From an uncultured bacterium (lineage in GTDB: Bacteria; Bacteroidota; Bacteroidia; Bacteroidales; Bacteroidaceae): DNA of 64,000 nt. Under the pieces are notes generated by a model. That model had not been told where the DNA came from and made no database searches. It saw only the letters and a list, made by a program, of their open reading frames with translations. The position numbers and the translations under genes are program-made. Location: contig CAJMPR010000005.1 of assembly GCA_905215345.1 (NCBI GenBank), positions 124,001-188,000 of the forward strand, given 5' to 3'. This document shows positions 34,481-42,862 of the stretch, piece after piece (position 1 is the first letter of the stretch; each line of letters starts with the position of its first letter).

Positions 34481-34735
34481 TTAACCGAGTTTGTTGATAT
34501 AAAGCGCCAACTTTGATTTCAAGTTGCTTGCTTTGTTTTTGTGGATTACATTAGTCTTAGCTAATTTATCCAACATTTTTGTGATGCCAGGATACATTGC
34601 AGCTGCTTCAGCTTTATCTGTAGTGGCGCGAAGCTTACGAACAGCGTTTCTCATGGTCTTACCATAGTATCTGTTGTGAAGTCTTCTTGTCTCTTCTTGT
34701 CTGATTCTTTTCAGTGATGATTTGTGATTTGCCAT
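34481..34735 (-). CDS. rpsT: 30S ribosomal protein S20
   Basis: An 84-residue basic helical protein that binds 16S rRNA early in 30S assembly. It begins MANHKSSLKRIRQEETRR and contains KTMRNAVRKLR and HKNKASNLKSKLA, all typical S20 segments. It lies 39 bases downstream of tRNA-Glu on the same strand, and the strong promoter at 34903-34933 probably serves both. Its own terminator follows. Confidence 0.97.
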   Translation of the reverse strand: MANHKSSLKRIRQEETRRLHNRYYGKTMRNAVRKLRATTDKAEAAAMYPGITKMLDKLAKTNVIHKNKASNLKSKLALYINKLG

Positions 34736-34774
34736 CTCGACTAATCTTTTTTAATTCGTTTATTTTTTTAATTG

Positions 34775-34846
34775 TAGCCCGTGGGGGAATCGAACCCCCC
34801 TTTCAAGAATGAAAATCTTGCGTCCTAACCGATAGACGAACGGGCC
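34775..34846 (-). tRNA. tRNA-Glu (anticodon TTC)
   Basis: A 72-nt cloverleaf folds from the minus strand: acceptor GGCCCGT/ACGGGCT, D arm GTCT..GGAC, anticodon arm CAAGA-TTTTCAT-TCTTG with anticodon TTC, and T arm GGGGG-TTCGATT-CCCCC, discriminator A. The first acceptor pair is a G-U pair. No CCA is encoded. It is followed by rpsT. Confidence 0.95.
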
Positions 34847-34902
34847 ATCCTTTGGTGAGCATTTCTGCTCTTGCGGTAGAGATTATTTCTCTTTTGCGGT
34901 TG

Positions 34903-34933
34903 CAAAGGTAGAAACTATTTTTAAACTACCAAA
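34903..34933 (-). promoter_or_regulatory. Promoter of tRNA-Glu and rpsT
   Basis: On the minus strand TTTG (34933-34930), a 19-base spacer, then TACCTTTG (34910-34903). This is a full match to the Bacteroides TTTG / TAnnTTTG promoter with ideal spacing, about 57 bases before the tRNA. Confidence 0.8.
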
Positions 34934-35093
34934 ACATTCTAAAGAAAATTTTCATACCGATAGTGTGATTTGTAATTGTATGAGATTCTTATTGCTTGAT
35001 AATCAGCTAAAAGTGCTCTTTCTCTTTTTTGGGGTATGGCTTTCTTTTTCTGATTCTTTTTCTTGAATAGTGCGCCTTTTGTAGTTTTTTTTG

Positions 35094-35101
35094 TAGCTTT
35101 G
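35094..35101 (+). promoter_or_regulatory. Candidate -7 box for recO
   Basis: TAGCTTTG fits TAnnTTTG and lies 31 bases before the recO start. The region upstream is T-rich and no correctly spaced TTTG is present. Confidence 0.4.
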
Positions 35102-35132
35102 TTTTCGGATTTGAAACAAAAAAGATTAGGGA

Positions 35133-35861
35133 ATGTTACAAAAGACACTGGGCATTGTATTGCATGCTTTGAAGTACAATGATGCTTCTCTTATTGCAGA
35201 TATTTATACGGAAGTTGCTGGAAGAGCTTCATTTCTGGTATCCGTGCCCCGCTCGCGTAAGGCAGCGGTAAAGTCTGTATTGTTTCAACCTCTCTCGCTG
35301 GTAGAGTTGGAGGTGGACTTTCGTCCGAATACTTCCATATATAAGGTGAAAGAAGCGAAATCCTTTTATCCGTTTTCTACACTTCCCTATGACCCTTATA
35401 AATCGGCTATTGCTCTTTTCCTTTCCGAATTTCTGTATCGTGCGGTTCGTGAAGAGGTCGAAAATCGTCCGTTGTTCGCTTATCTGCAACATTCCATGAT
35501 TTGGCTGGACGAGTGCCGCGATGGATTTGCAAACTTTCATTTGGTGTTCTTGATGCGTTTGTCCCGCTTTTTGGGACTTTATCCTAACTTGGAAGATTAT
35601 CAGAGTGGCGATTATTTTGATTTGCAGAATGCTTGCTTTACTTCTTTGCGTCCGCAATTACACTCTCATTATATAGGTCCGGAGGAGGCGTCACGATTGA
35701 CAATGTTGATGCGTATGAATTATGAAACGATGCATCTCTTTGCTATGAATCGTGTGGAGCGGGCGCGCTGCCTGACGATTATGAATGAGTATTATCGTCT
35801 TCACCTGCCTGATTTTCCTGTCTTGAAATCACTTGAAATCCTGAAAGAATTGTTTGATTAG
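35133..35861 (+). CDS. recO: DNA repair protein RecO
   Basis: RecO works with RecR to load RecA onto SSB-coated single-stranded DNA. The 242-residue protein starts MLQKTLGIVLHALKYNDASL with an N-terminal OB-fold (about 1-80; VELEVDFRPNTSIYKVKEAK) and a helical C-terminal domain (FLSEFLYRAVREEVENRPLF, FLMRLSRFLGLYPNL). The Cys4 zinc site of some RecO proteins is absent, as usual in this group. A 22-bp repeat array lies downstream, between recO and the convergent yqeY. Confidence 0.93.
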   Translation: MLQKTLGIVLHALKYNDASLIADIYTEVAGRASFLVSVPRSRKAAVKSVLFQPLSLVELEVDFRPNTSIYKVKEAKSFYPFSTLPYDPYKSAIALFLSEFLYRAVREEVENRPLFAYLQHSMIWLDECRDGFANFHLVFLMRLSRFLGLYPNLEDYQSGDYFDLQNACFTSLRPQLHSHYIGPEEASRLTMLMRMNYETMHLFAMNRVERARCLTIMNEYYRLHLPDFPVLKSLEILKELFD

Positions 35862-35896
35862 ACGTTGTCTTATAGGCTATTCTTACGGGACTCTTA

Positions 35897-35990
35897 ATAC
35901 CAATTGAATACCACCCTTTGGTACTAAGAATACCAATGGTTGGTACACGAAATACCACGCTTTGGTACGAAAGATACCAATGCTTGGTAT
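35897..35990. repeat. 22-bp-period palindromic repeat array
   Basis: Four 17-base palindromes of the form ATACCAnnnnTTGGTA(C/T) start at 35908, 35930, 35952 and 35974, exactly 22 bases apart, separated by 5-base purine-rich spacers (TAAGA, ACGAA, GAAAG); a half unit precedes them at 35897. They lie between the converging ends of recO and yqeY. Confidence 0.92.
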
Positions 35991-36032
35991 TTTTAATATG
36001 AACAGGGGATAATAGCTTTATAACCATACTAA

Positions 36033-36094
36033 AAGCCGCATATCAAGTGCTTTTCCCTTTTTGATGAAGGAGGAAAGCATCTGAAATGCGGCTT
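36033..36094 (-). terminator. Terminator after yqeY (end of the dcw cluster)
   Basis: AAGCCGCAT (36033-36041) pairs with ATGCGGCTT (36086-36094), with an inner GTGCTTTTCC/GGAAAGCAT stem. On the minus strand TTTTAG follows. It ends the transcription unit that includes ftsZ. Confidence 0.75.
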
Positions 36095-36116
36095 CGCTTG
36101 AAGGGGAATCTTTGTC

Positions 36117-36566
36117 TTATCCCAATAGTTCTTTTACTTTAGCAGAAATGGCACGTCCTTCGGCAAGTCCGGCAAGTTTCTTACTGGCTACGCCCATAAC
36201 TTTACCCATATCTTTGGCACCTTCAGCGCCTGTTTCGGCAATGATTACTTTCAATGCGGCTTCCAGTTCTTCGGGAGTCATCTGCTTGGGCAGATAGGCT
36301 TCCATTACTTTCACTTGTGCCAGCTCTGGTTCTGCCAGGTCAGGACGATTCTGTTGCAGATAAATTTCAGCAGCATCCTTGCCTTGCTTGGTCAGTTTCT
36401 GGATAATCTTTAAAGCATCTGCATCGCTTAGTGTATCGTTAGCGCCTGGGGCAGTCTTAGCTTCCAAGAATACTTTCTTTATATTTCTCAATGTATCGAG
36501 AGCCACTTTGTCTTTGGCTTTCATTGCGGTTTTAATGTCTTCGCTGACTCTTTCGAATAAATCCAT
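36117..36566 (-). CDS. GatB/YqeY domain protein
   Basis: A 149-residue cytosolic protein of the YqeY family, which shares the C-terminal tRNA-binding domain of GatB, the amidotransferase subunit. Typical segments are MKAKDKVALDTLRNIKK, YLPKQMTPEELEAALKVII and GKVMGVASKKLAG. Its cellular role is not established. It follows ftsZ by ten bases on the same strand, so it is most likely the last gene of the division cluster transcript. Confidence 0.92.
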   Translation of the reverse strand: MDLFERVSEDIKTAMKAKDKVALDTLRNIKKVFLEAKTAPGANDTLSDADALKIIQKLTKQGKDAAEIYLQQNRPDLAEPELAQVKVMEAYLPKQMTPEELEAALKVIIAETGAEGAKDMGKVMGVASKKLAGLAEGRAISAKVKELLG

Positions 36567-36576
36567 GATGTGTTAT

Positions 36577-37890
36577 TTAAAACGTTATTACTCCACCCTC
36601 ACCGTTTTCTGCTTCTTGCGCTTCTTCGGTAGCAAATATTCCGGCTTCTTCGGCTTTGTTCTTGATGCCGGCCAGAGTGCTCTTGTCACGTGAGTAAGTA
36701 GGAGAGTTTTCTACCATACTGATGATATCGGCATTATCCATATCTTCGGGATTGAAGATGTAAATATGTCGGCGTCTTGTACGCTGGTATTTGGTATTGG
36801 CATCTTTCCCGTAATATGTTTCACGACGGCTGCGCTTCTGTTCTTCTTCTTCTTCCAGTTCGGCAAGTCGTTTCTGTTCTTCGGCGGTGCGTTGCGTCAG
36901 GCGGTCGTCCATTTCTTTCATATGAATATCTTGGATTCCAAAACCGGTGGCAAGCAAGGTTATCTTTACCTGTTGTTCAAGCTTGTCATCGATAGCCATA
37001 CCGAATTTCGTTTCGAAGTCACGGCTGAAGCGGTTCATAAACTCTTTTATCTCATCCATTTCACTCATCATCAATTTGTGTTGTGAACTGTAGGAGATGT
37101 TGAGTAATACTTTCTTGGAGTTGAAGATATCGTTGTTGTTCAATAGCGGAGAGTGTTGGGCATTCTGGATAGCCATGCTGACGCGATTGTCGCCTTCGCC
37201 ATAACCGGTACTCATAATAGCAACGCCGCCATCCTTTAATACAGTCTTCACATCGTTAAAGTCGAGGTTGACCTTACCGTGCAGGGTGATGATTTCGGCA
37301 ATACTCTTGGCGGCTACCGAAAGGGTGTCATCGGCTTTGTCAAAAGCATCGTCTACGGAAAGCTCACTGTATATTTCACTTAGTTTTTCGTTATTGATAA
37401 CCAAAAGTGCATCTACATGCTTGCTGATTTCTTCTACACCGTCTAATGCCTGGTCTATCTTCTTGTCGCCTTCCCAACGGAACGGGATGGTGACAATACC
37501 GATTGTCAGGATATCCATCTCTTTAGCGGTCTGTGCAATGATAGGTGCGGCACCGGTACCCGTACCACCGCCCATTCCGGCAGTGATGAATACCATTTTG
37601 GTACCATCATTGAGCATATCCTTGATATCTTCGATACTTTCTTCAGCAGCTTTGCGGGCACGGGCGGGACGATTTCCGGCTCCTAAGCCTTCTTTGCCAA
37701 GTTGTAACTTGACCGGGACAGGAGAGTCCTTTAACGCCTGGTTGTCTGTGTTACACAGTACGAACGTTACATCATGTATACCTTCCCGGTACATGTGGTT
37801 TACGGCATTACCACCACCACCACCAACACCGATAACTTTGATGATTTTCGGTGAATCGGTTGGGAAATCGAATTGTACTATATCGTCCAT
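36577..37890 (-). CDS. ftsZ: Cell division protein FtsZ
   Basis: Tubulin-like GTPase that forms the Z ring. The start at 37890 (MDDIVQFDF) is preferred to an upstream in-frame ATG inside the repeat spacer. The 437-residue protein has GVGGGGGNAVNHM near the N-terminus, the tubulin signature GGGTGTGAAPIIA at about 105, and the T7-loop region NLDFNDVKTVLKDGGVAIM. After a charged variable linker (about 320-390, with EEEEEQKRSRRE) the C-terminal peptide region ends GGVITF. It is the penultimate gene of the cluster, behind ftsA and a 118-base repeat-filled spacer. Confidence 0.97.
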   Translation of the reverse strand: MDDIVQFDFPTDSPKIIKVIGVGGGGGNAVNHMYREGIHDVTFVLCNTDNQALKDSPVPVKLQLGKEGLGAGNRPARARKAAEESIEDIKDMLNDGTKMVFITAGMGGGTGTGAAPIIAQTAKEMDILTIGIVTIPFRWEGDKKIDQALDGVEEISKHVDALLVINNEKLSEIYSELSVDDAFDKADDTLSVAAKSIAEIITLHGKVNLDFNDVKTVLKDGGVAIMSTGYGEGDNRVSMAIQNAQHSPLLNNNDIFNSKKVLLNISYSSQHKLMMSEMDEIKEFMNRFSRDFETKFGMAIDDKLEQQVKITLLATGFGIQDIHMKEMDDRLTQRTAEEQKRLAELEEEEEQKRSRRETYYGKDANTKYQRTRRRHIYIFNPEDMDNADIISMVENSPTYSRDKSTLAGIKNKAEEAGIFATEEAQEAENGEGGVITF

Positions 37891-38008
37891 AATATTTAAT
37901 TGTCTAATGTGCTGATATGCCAATGTGCTAATGGCAGCACTTGTTCGCTAAATATTTGTAGGGTAATGTGTTTGCATTGGCTCATTATCACATTACCGCA
38001 TTATCACA
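37891..38008. repeat. Palindromic repeat spacer ftsA-ftsZ
   Basis: The left half carries CTAATGTG/CCAATGTG words, the right half CACATTA words (TATCACATTACCGCATTATC), so the halves can pair. The 118-base spacer has no ORF. Confidence 0.75.
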
Positions 38009-39436
38009 TTATTTCATATCGTCGTCCGAGAAGATTTCATTAGAAAGTTTATTAAAGGTCTTCTCGAACCAACTGGGACCTTCTTTCTTCTTCTGTTTCC
38101 TCTCTTCCTTTTCGCGTAGTTCTTTTTCCTTACGCTCTTTCTCTCTACGCTCTTTCTCTTCTTTCTCACGTTGCACTTTGGCTGCACGGGCAGCAGCTTC
38201 CTGCTCTTTCAAAATCTCATCATTACCGAACATGTCAACCGGTTGGGATACAATGTTAACGGTAGGCGACGGAGTTCGTGCTTCTTGCAGGCAGCAGTTC
38301 TCGTTTCCTGCGTTGAGAAGGGCGAGCAATGTATTTTGCATTCCGTCTTTCTTCAGTACATCACTAAAACCGTGGATTGTATTATGTACAAATCTCATGG
38401 CTTTAATCTTATCTATCTTGCTTTGCTTGTGGAAAGCTTCTTCTATATTCTTTAAGTTTGCACCACCGCCGGTAAAGATTACACCAGAGAATAGTTTGTC
38501 TTCATAGCCGGATAGCTGTAACTGATTCCATACATTCGCAAGGATTTCTTCGGTACGAGCCTCGATAATATTACTCAGTGTTGCCAGCTCAATGGTACGT
38601 CCGTCATCTAATGTACATACTGCCGGTGCTTCGGCATCTTCCACTTCTTCATAAAGAGCATTTCCGTATTGCAATTTCAGCTTTTCGGCATCTTCCTCTT
38701 CCATTTGCAGGGAAGTGATGTCGCGGGTAATATTATTCCCACCTAACGGTAGCACGCTCAGGTAGCGGAGAATATTGTTTTTATAAACCGAAATGGTAGT
38801 AGTGTCGGCACCGAAGTCTACCAGTGCACAACCCGAACGCATTTCGTTTTCAGTGAGCACGGCATTTGCCAAGGCTATCGGGGCAATGAGTAAATCTGCT
38901 ATCTCTACCTTAGCCAGTTCGAAACTGTGTTCCAGGTTCTTTTTCAGGGAAGCACGTGCTATGATATTCAAGAACTGCCCTGTAATGTGTTGTCCTGCAA
39001 CTCCAACGGGGTCAGCTTGTAAATTATTGTCTATTTTATATTCCTGTGGGGCTACATCCAGCACGCTCATGTCTGCCAGTGGAATTTCAAGGTTTTCATC
39101 GCAAATGGAGTCTACCAGTTCCTGAGAGATGATACTCTCTTCTTCCAGTGTACGGCTCACCGCATTTTTCACTGTCCGCAATGATTGTCCGCCGATGCCT
39201 ACATACACTTTGGCGATAGAGTTGTTCAGTTGTCCTTCCAGTTTGTTGATGATGGTGGTCAACGCCTGTGCCGTCTTGTCGATATTATAGATGATTCCCT
39301 TGTGAATGAAAGAGGATGCATCTTCGCGTGCATAGGCCAACACCTGGATGCTTCCGTCACTGTTCTTCTTTCCTGCGATACCGGATATCTTGGAAGAACT
39401 TAACTCAATAGCGGCGATAAAATCTGTTGTTGCCAT
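38009..39436 (-). CDS. ftsA: Cell division protein FtsA
   Basis: Actin-like ATPase that ties FtsZ filaments to the inner membrane. The 475-residue protein has the phosphate-1 loop AIELSSSKISG, the SHS2-type subdomain 1C (VGGQSLRTVKNAV), the actin-type ALVDFGADTTTISVY and the phosphate-2/adenosine GVIFTGGGANLKNIE. A Lys/Glu-rich coiled segment (about 410-445) precedes the C-terminal amphipathic helix SWFEKTFNKLSNEIF, the probable membrane anchor. Its start is preceded by a repeat spacer on the ftsQ side. Confidence 0.96.
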   Translation of the reverse strand: MATTDFIAAIELSSSKISGIAGKKNSDGSIQVLAYAREDASSFIHKGIIYNIDKTAQALTTIINKLEGQLNNSIAKVYVGIGGQSLRTVKNAVSRTLEEESIISQELVDSICDENLEIPLADMSVLDVAPQEYKIDNNLQADPVGVAGQHITGQFLNIIARASLKKNLEHSFELAKVEIADLLIAPIALANAVLTENEMRSGCALVDFGADTTTISVYKNNILRYLSVLPLGGNNITRDITSLQMEEEDAEKLKLQYGNALYEEVEDAEAPAVCTLDDGRTIELATLSNIIEARTEEILANVWNQLQLSGYEDKLFSGVIFTGGGANLKNIEEAFHKQSKIDKIKAMRFVHNTIHGFSDVLKKDGMQNTLLALLNAGNENCCLQEARTPSPTVNIVSQPVDMFGNDEILKEQEAAARAAKVQREKEEKERREKERKEKELREKEERKQKKKEGPSWFEKTFNKLSNEIFSDDDMK

Positions 39437-39557
39437 AATTTATAATGTACTAATGTGCCAATGTGCCAATATGTTAATTGGCTGGCGCGTTTATTATTTA
39501 TCTTTTCTTTCTGTCAGTAATTGCAAACATACAACTGCATATAAGCACATTACTGCA
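39437..39557. repeat. Palindromic repeat spacer ftsQ-ftsA
   Basis: The left part has TAATGTACTAATGTGCCAAT words; the right part has AAGCACATTACTGCATTATC, an imperfect reverse complement. It belongs to the same family as the ftsA-ftsZ spacer. Confidence 0.7.
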
Positions 39558-40298
39558 TTATCCCTCTCTTTTGGTACAGATAATTTGGTTACCGAATTCA
39601 ACACTGATTCGGGAATATTTGTTCCAGCCTACCTGGTTTAATCCTTTTTCGTAGAATGTCTTTACCCGTTGGAGTTTCTTTTCAAAACCCTCCAGTTTGC
39701 CGAGATATATAACATGGTCTCCTACACGGGGTACCAATTCTACATTTCTGTTCGGTAATACATGAATTTGCTCAATCTGTGCATCCCAAAAAGAATTATT
39801 CTGCAAAAATACACCAAACTTATATAAATCCCTCATGGCAAACGACTTTTCTACATTTCCGGTTACAATAGCGAGGTGTGCCACGCATTTTGCATCGGGT
39901 GGCATCACCGTACCTTTGTTATCCAGATAATAGTTTTCACCGTTGGCGCTCATTATCCTTAAAATGGGAATACGTTGAGTGACTTCGATGCAGAGCTTGC
40001 CGCTCGGCGTCTTGTAACATTCCACTTCGTCGATGAGCGGATGCTTGGAAAGTATCTGTTCTAAAGTCTTGGTACGGATACGGTCAATGTTTTTGCCTAC
40101 GGGACTCACTCCTTTCTTTTCCAGCATGGCGGCTACTTCCTTTTTCGTAATGAAGCCGGCATATACCGTGTCTTTGATGAGCAGTTCCACATCACGGCAT
40201 ACCTGACCGGTCGGCTTTCGGTTGAAAGCAGTGATAGCCACTGCCAGGTAGGCGATGACAAGCAACAGGACGATAGAAAGTAGTATTCGTTTAAGCAT
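39558..40298 (-). CDS. ftsQ: Cell division protein FtsQ
   Basis: A 246-residue bitopic inner-membrane protein. One transmembrane helix (about 5-25; ILLSIVLLLVIAYLAVAITA) is followed by a periplasmic POTRA-like domain (about 40-110) and a beta domain. FtsQ links FtsL and its partners to the divisome. The start codon region overlaps the murC stop by eight bases, which suggests translational coupling. Sequence conservation is low in this family, so position in the cluster supports the call. Confidence 0.9.
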   Translation of the reverse strand: MLKRILLSIVLLLVIAYLAVAITAFNRKPTGQVCRDVELLIKDTVYAGFITKKEVAAMLEKKGVSPVGKNIDRIRTKTLEQILSKHPLIDEVECYKTPSGKLCIEVTQRIPILRIMSANGENYYLDNKGTVMPPDAKCVAHLAIVTGNVEKSFAMRDLYKFGVFLQNNSFWDAQIEQIHVLPNRNVELVPRVGDHVIYLGKLEGFEKKLQRVKTFYEKGLNQVGWNKYSRISVEFGNQIICTKREG

Positions 40299-41691
40299 TT
40301 TCTATTCTCGACTTAAGTATTTCAGTTATTTCGGGTACATAGTTATCCAAGTCACCGGCTCCCAATACAATCAAGACTTCGATAGGTTTCTGTAAGAGGA
40401 GGCCCAATACGTTCTCTTTCTTGCAGATACATTTCTCTATCCCCGGGCGCAAATTGTCATATATAAGTTGACTGGTAACACCGGGAATGGGCTGTTCGCG
40501 TGCCGGATAAATCTCTGTCAGAATCGCTTCATCCAATAGTGAAAGGCTGTCGGCGAAGTCTTTGTAGAAATCACGGGTACGCGTATATAGATGAGGCTGG
40601 AAGATGGCTGTTATCTTCTTGTCCTTGTATAACTCGCGGATAGACTTGACGCTTTGTGCTATTTCGGCAGGATGATGGGCATAGTCACTTAGAAATACGA
40701 CCTTGTCCGTCTTCAATTTGAAGTCGAAACGGCGGTCTACGCCGCGGAAGCTTGCCATTCCTTGTTTGATTTCTTCATCTGTCACTCCATTGAGGTGGGC
40801 AAGCGCCATCGCAGCCACTCCATTTTCGATATTGATGCTTACAGGTACGCCCAATTGAATGTCGTTGATACGCGTATCCGGAGCTACAAAGTCAATGAAT
40901 ATTTCACCATTGCCGATGCGTATATTCTCAGCATGGAAATCTCCTTCTTCACGGGAATAGGTATATACCTTTACGCCCGGTTGCACATCGGGCTGCAATA
41001 CTAATCCTTGGCGGATTATCAGAGCGCCACCCGGTTGGATAAGGGTGGTATAGTGGCGGAAACTTTCCAGATATGCTTCTTCTGTACCGTAAATATCCAG
41101 ATGGTCCGGATCGGTTGCTGTGATAACGCTCATATACGGTGAAAGCCAGTGGAAAGAGCGGTCGAACTCATCTGCTTCTATAACTGTGTAAGGGCTGTTT
41201 TGTGATAATAGCAGATTTGTTCCGTAATTCTTGGAAATTCCACCGAGGAAGGCTGTGCAGCCAACATGCGATTGGTGGAACAAATGGGCAGCCATCGTGC
41301 TGGTAGTCGTTTTACCATGAGTACCGGCCACACAAAGTCCTTTACTGCTGCGAGTAATTGTACCCAATACTTGGGAACGTTTTTGTATGTCGAAATCGTT
41401 TTCACGGAAATAAGTCAGTTCTGCATGCTCTTGCGGAATGGCAGGAGTAAATACTACCAATGTTGTTGCTTTGTCTTTGCAATTCTCTGGGATCAGATTT
41501 ACATCTTCCTCATAATGTATTTGTGCACCTTCCGTAATCAGATGTTCGGTCAGTTCGCTCGGCGTACGGTCATATCCTGCTACGAATTTTCCTTTGGAAA
41601 GGAAATAGCGTATCAGGGCACTCATGCCAATGCCACCGGCACCAACGAAATAAACGGATTTAATGGATTCTATATTCATGTTTTCAGTCAT
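40291..41691 (-). CDS. murC: UDP-N-acetylmuramate--L-alanine ligase
   Basis: Adds L-Ala to UDP-MurNAc in the cytosol, the first peptide step of peptidoglycan synthesis. The Rossmann domain has VYFVGAGGIGMSAL, the ATP loop is GTHGKTTT with Lys127, and the C-terminal ligase domain has FQPHLYTRTRDF and GAGDLDNY. The 466-residue length is normal. The ATG at 41691 overlaps the murG stop as TAATG, arguing for coupling; a second ATG four codons in is possible. It overlaps ftsQ by eight bases. Confidence 0.97.
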   Translation of the reverse strand: MTENMNIESIKSVYFVGAGGIGMSALIRYFLSKGKFVAGYDRTPSELTEHLITEGAQIHYEEDVNLIPENCKDKATTLVVFTPAIPQEHAELTYFRENDFDIQKRSQVLGTITRSSKGLCVAGTHGKTTTSTMAAHLFHQSHVGCTAFLGGISKNYGTNLLLSQNSPYTVIEADEFDRSFHWLSPYMSVITATDPDHLDIYGTEEAYLESFRHYTTLIQPGGALIIRQGLVLQPDVQPGVKVYTYSREEGDFHAENIRIGNGEIFIDFVAPDTRINDIQLGVPVSINIENGVAAMALAHLNGVTDEEIKQGMASFRGVDRRFDFKLKTDKVVFLSDYAHHPAEIAQSVKSIRELYKDKKITAIFQPHLYTRTRDFYKDFADSLSLLDEAILTEIYPAREQPIPGVTSQLIYDNLRPGIEKCICKKENVLGLLLQKPIEVLIVLGAGDLDNYVPEITEILKSRIENA

Positions 41692-42830
41692 TATTTAATG
41701 AGTTTCAATACCTCTTTGGCAATAATCGTAGCTGAGTCAGGCAACGCCAGTTTGGCAATGTTATCGCTCAATTTTTTCAGTTTGTTATCGTCTGCTACCG
41801 TCTCAAGAGCTATAGGAAGCAGCTTTTTCTGGGCTTCAATGTCTTTTACGTAAATAGCGGCATCTTTATTGACGAGTGCTAATGCGTTTTTTGTTTGGTG
41901 GTCTTCTGCCACATTGGGCGAAGGTACCAGTATCACAGGTTTGTGTAGCAGGCAGAATTCGGAAATAGAACCGGCTCCTGCACGCGAAATTACAAGGTCG
42001 GCTGCTGCATAAGCGTTAGCCATATCCTTGATGAAGTCCGTTACATACAGGTTAGGAATGGCATTGATGTGCGGATGATGTATGGCTTCACTTGTGATGG
42101 TGGTAATGGCGTCTCTTACCTGTTCGATATAGATTTTACCGGTCTGCCAGATAAACTGTATATCTGCATTTTTACGGATCGTTTCCAGTTCAGCGGTAAG
42201 TGTTTGATTAATAGTGCGCGCTCCTAGACTTCCTCCTAATATAAGGATGATTTTCTTTGCCGGATTCAAGCCGAAATACTTTGCCGCTTCTTCGTGGGAA
42301 ATGGAATGTTTAAGCAGATTCTGGCGTACCGGGTTACCGGTCATGATAATCTTTTCTGCCGGAAAGAATTTTTCCATGCCTTCATAGGCGACACATATCT
42401 TACAGGCTTTCTTAGCAAGTAGTTTATTGGTTACTCCTGCATAAGAATTTTGTTCCTGTATCAGTGTCGGTACTCCCATCATTCCCGCTGTCTTTAGTGT
42501 CGGACCACTGGCATAACCACCTACACCTACAGCTACTTGTGGTTTAAATTGCTTGATGATGCTGCGTGCTTTCCATTGGCTGCGTGCTAGTTTTATCAAT
42601 ACAGCGAAGTTTTTCCACAGATGTTTGCGGTCGAAGCCGGCTATGGGTAAACCGATGATTTTATAACCTGCATCCGGTACACGCTGCATCTCCATACGTC
42701 CTTCTGCTCCTACGAACAGAATTTCTGCATCAGGGCGTAACTCTTTGATGGCATTGGCTATGGATACAGCCGGGAAAATGTGTCCGCCCGTACCGCCACC
42801 GCTGATAATGATATGTGGTTTGTTATTCAT
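41691..42830 (-). CDS. murG: Lipid I N-acetylglucosaminyltransferase MurG
   Basis: Transfers GlcNAc from UDP-GlcNAc to lipid I, giving lipid II, on the cytosolic face of the inner membrane. The 379-residue GT28 protein has the donor loop SGGGTGGHIFPAVSIANAI at the N-terminus, GVGGYASGPTL, the second glycine-rich GGSLGARTIN and the acceptor-side SRAGAGSISEF. It couples to murC by a TAATG overlap and follows ftsW by 32 bases. Confidence 0.97.
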   Translation of the reverse strand: MNNKPHIIISGGGTGGHIFPAVSIANAIKELRPDAEILFVGAEGRMEMQRVPDAGYKIIGLPIAGFDRKHLWKNFAVLIKLARSQWKARSIIKQFKPQVAVGVGGYASGPTLKTAGMMGVPTLIQEQNSYAGVTNKLLAKKACKICVAYEGMEKFFPAEKIIMTGNPVRQNLLKHSISHEEAAKYFGLNPAKKIILILGGSLGARTINQTLTAELETIRKNADIQFIWQTGKIYIEQVRDAITTITSEAIHHPHINAIPNLYVTDFIKDMANAYAAADLVISRAGAGSISEFCLLHKPVILVPSPNVAEDHQTKNALALVNKDAAIYVKDIEAQKKLLPIALETVADDNKLKKLSDNIAKLALPDSATIIAKEVLKLIK

Positions 42831-42862
42831 ATATTTTCCAATTTTTAATTTTCAGTTTCTAT

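Noticed and set aside
34939..35148. 69-codon Lys-rich minus-strand frame
   Set aside because: Lies on A/T-rich low-complexity DNA, overlaps the recO promoter box, and looks like chance translation of poly-A/T.
35897..35990. CRISPR array
   Set aside because: The units are palindromes of 17 bases with only 5-base gaps and no spacers of usable length, and no cas genes are present.
35779..36027. 82-codon minus-strand frame over the recO end
   Set aside because: It runs through the ATACCA palindromic array and the recO coding end; no independent start or homology.
37268..37915. 215-codon plus-strand frame
   Set aside because: Antisense to the GTPase half of ftsZ.
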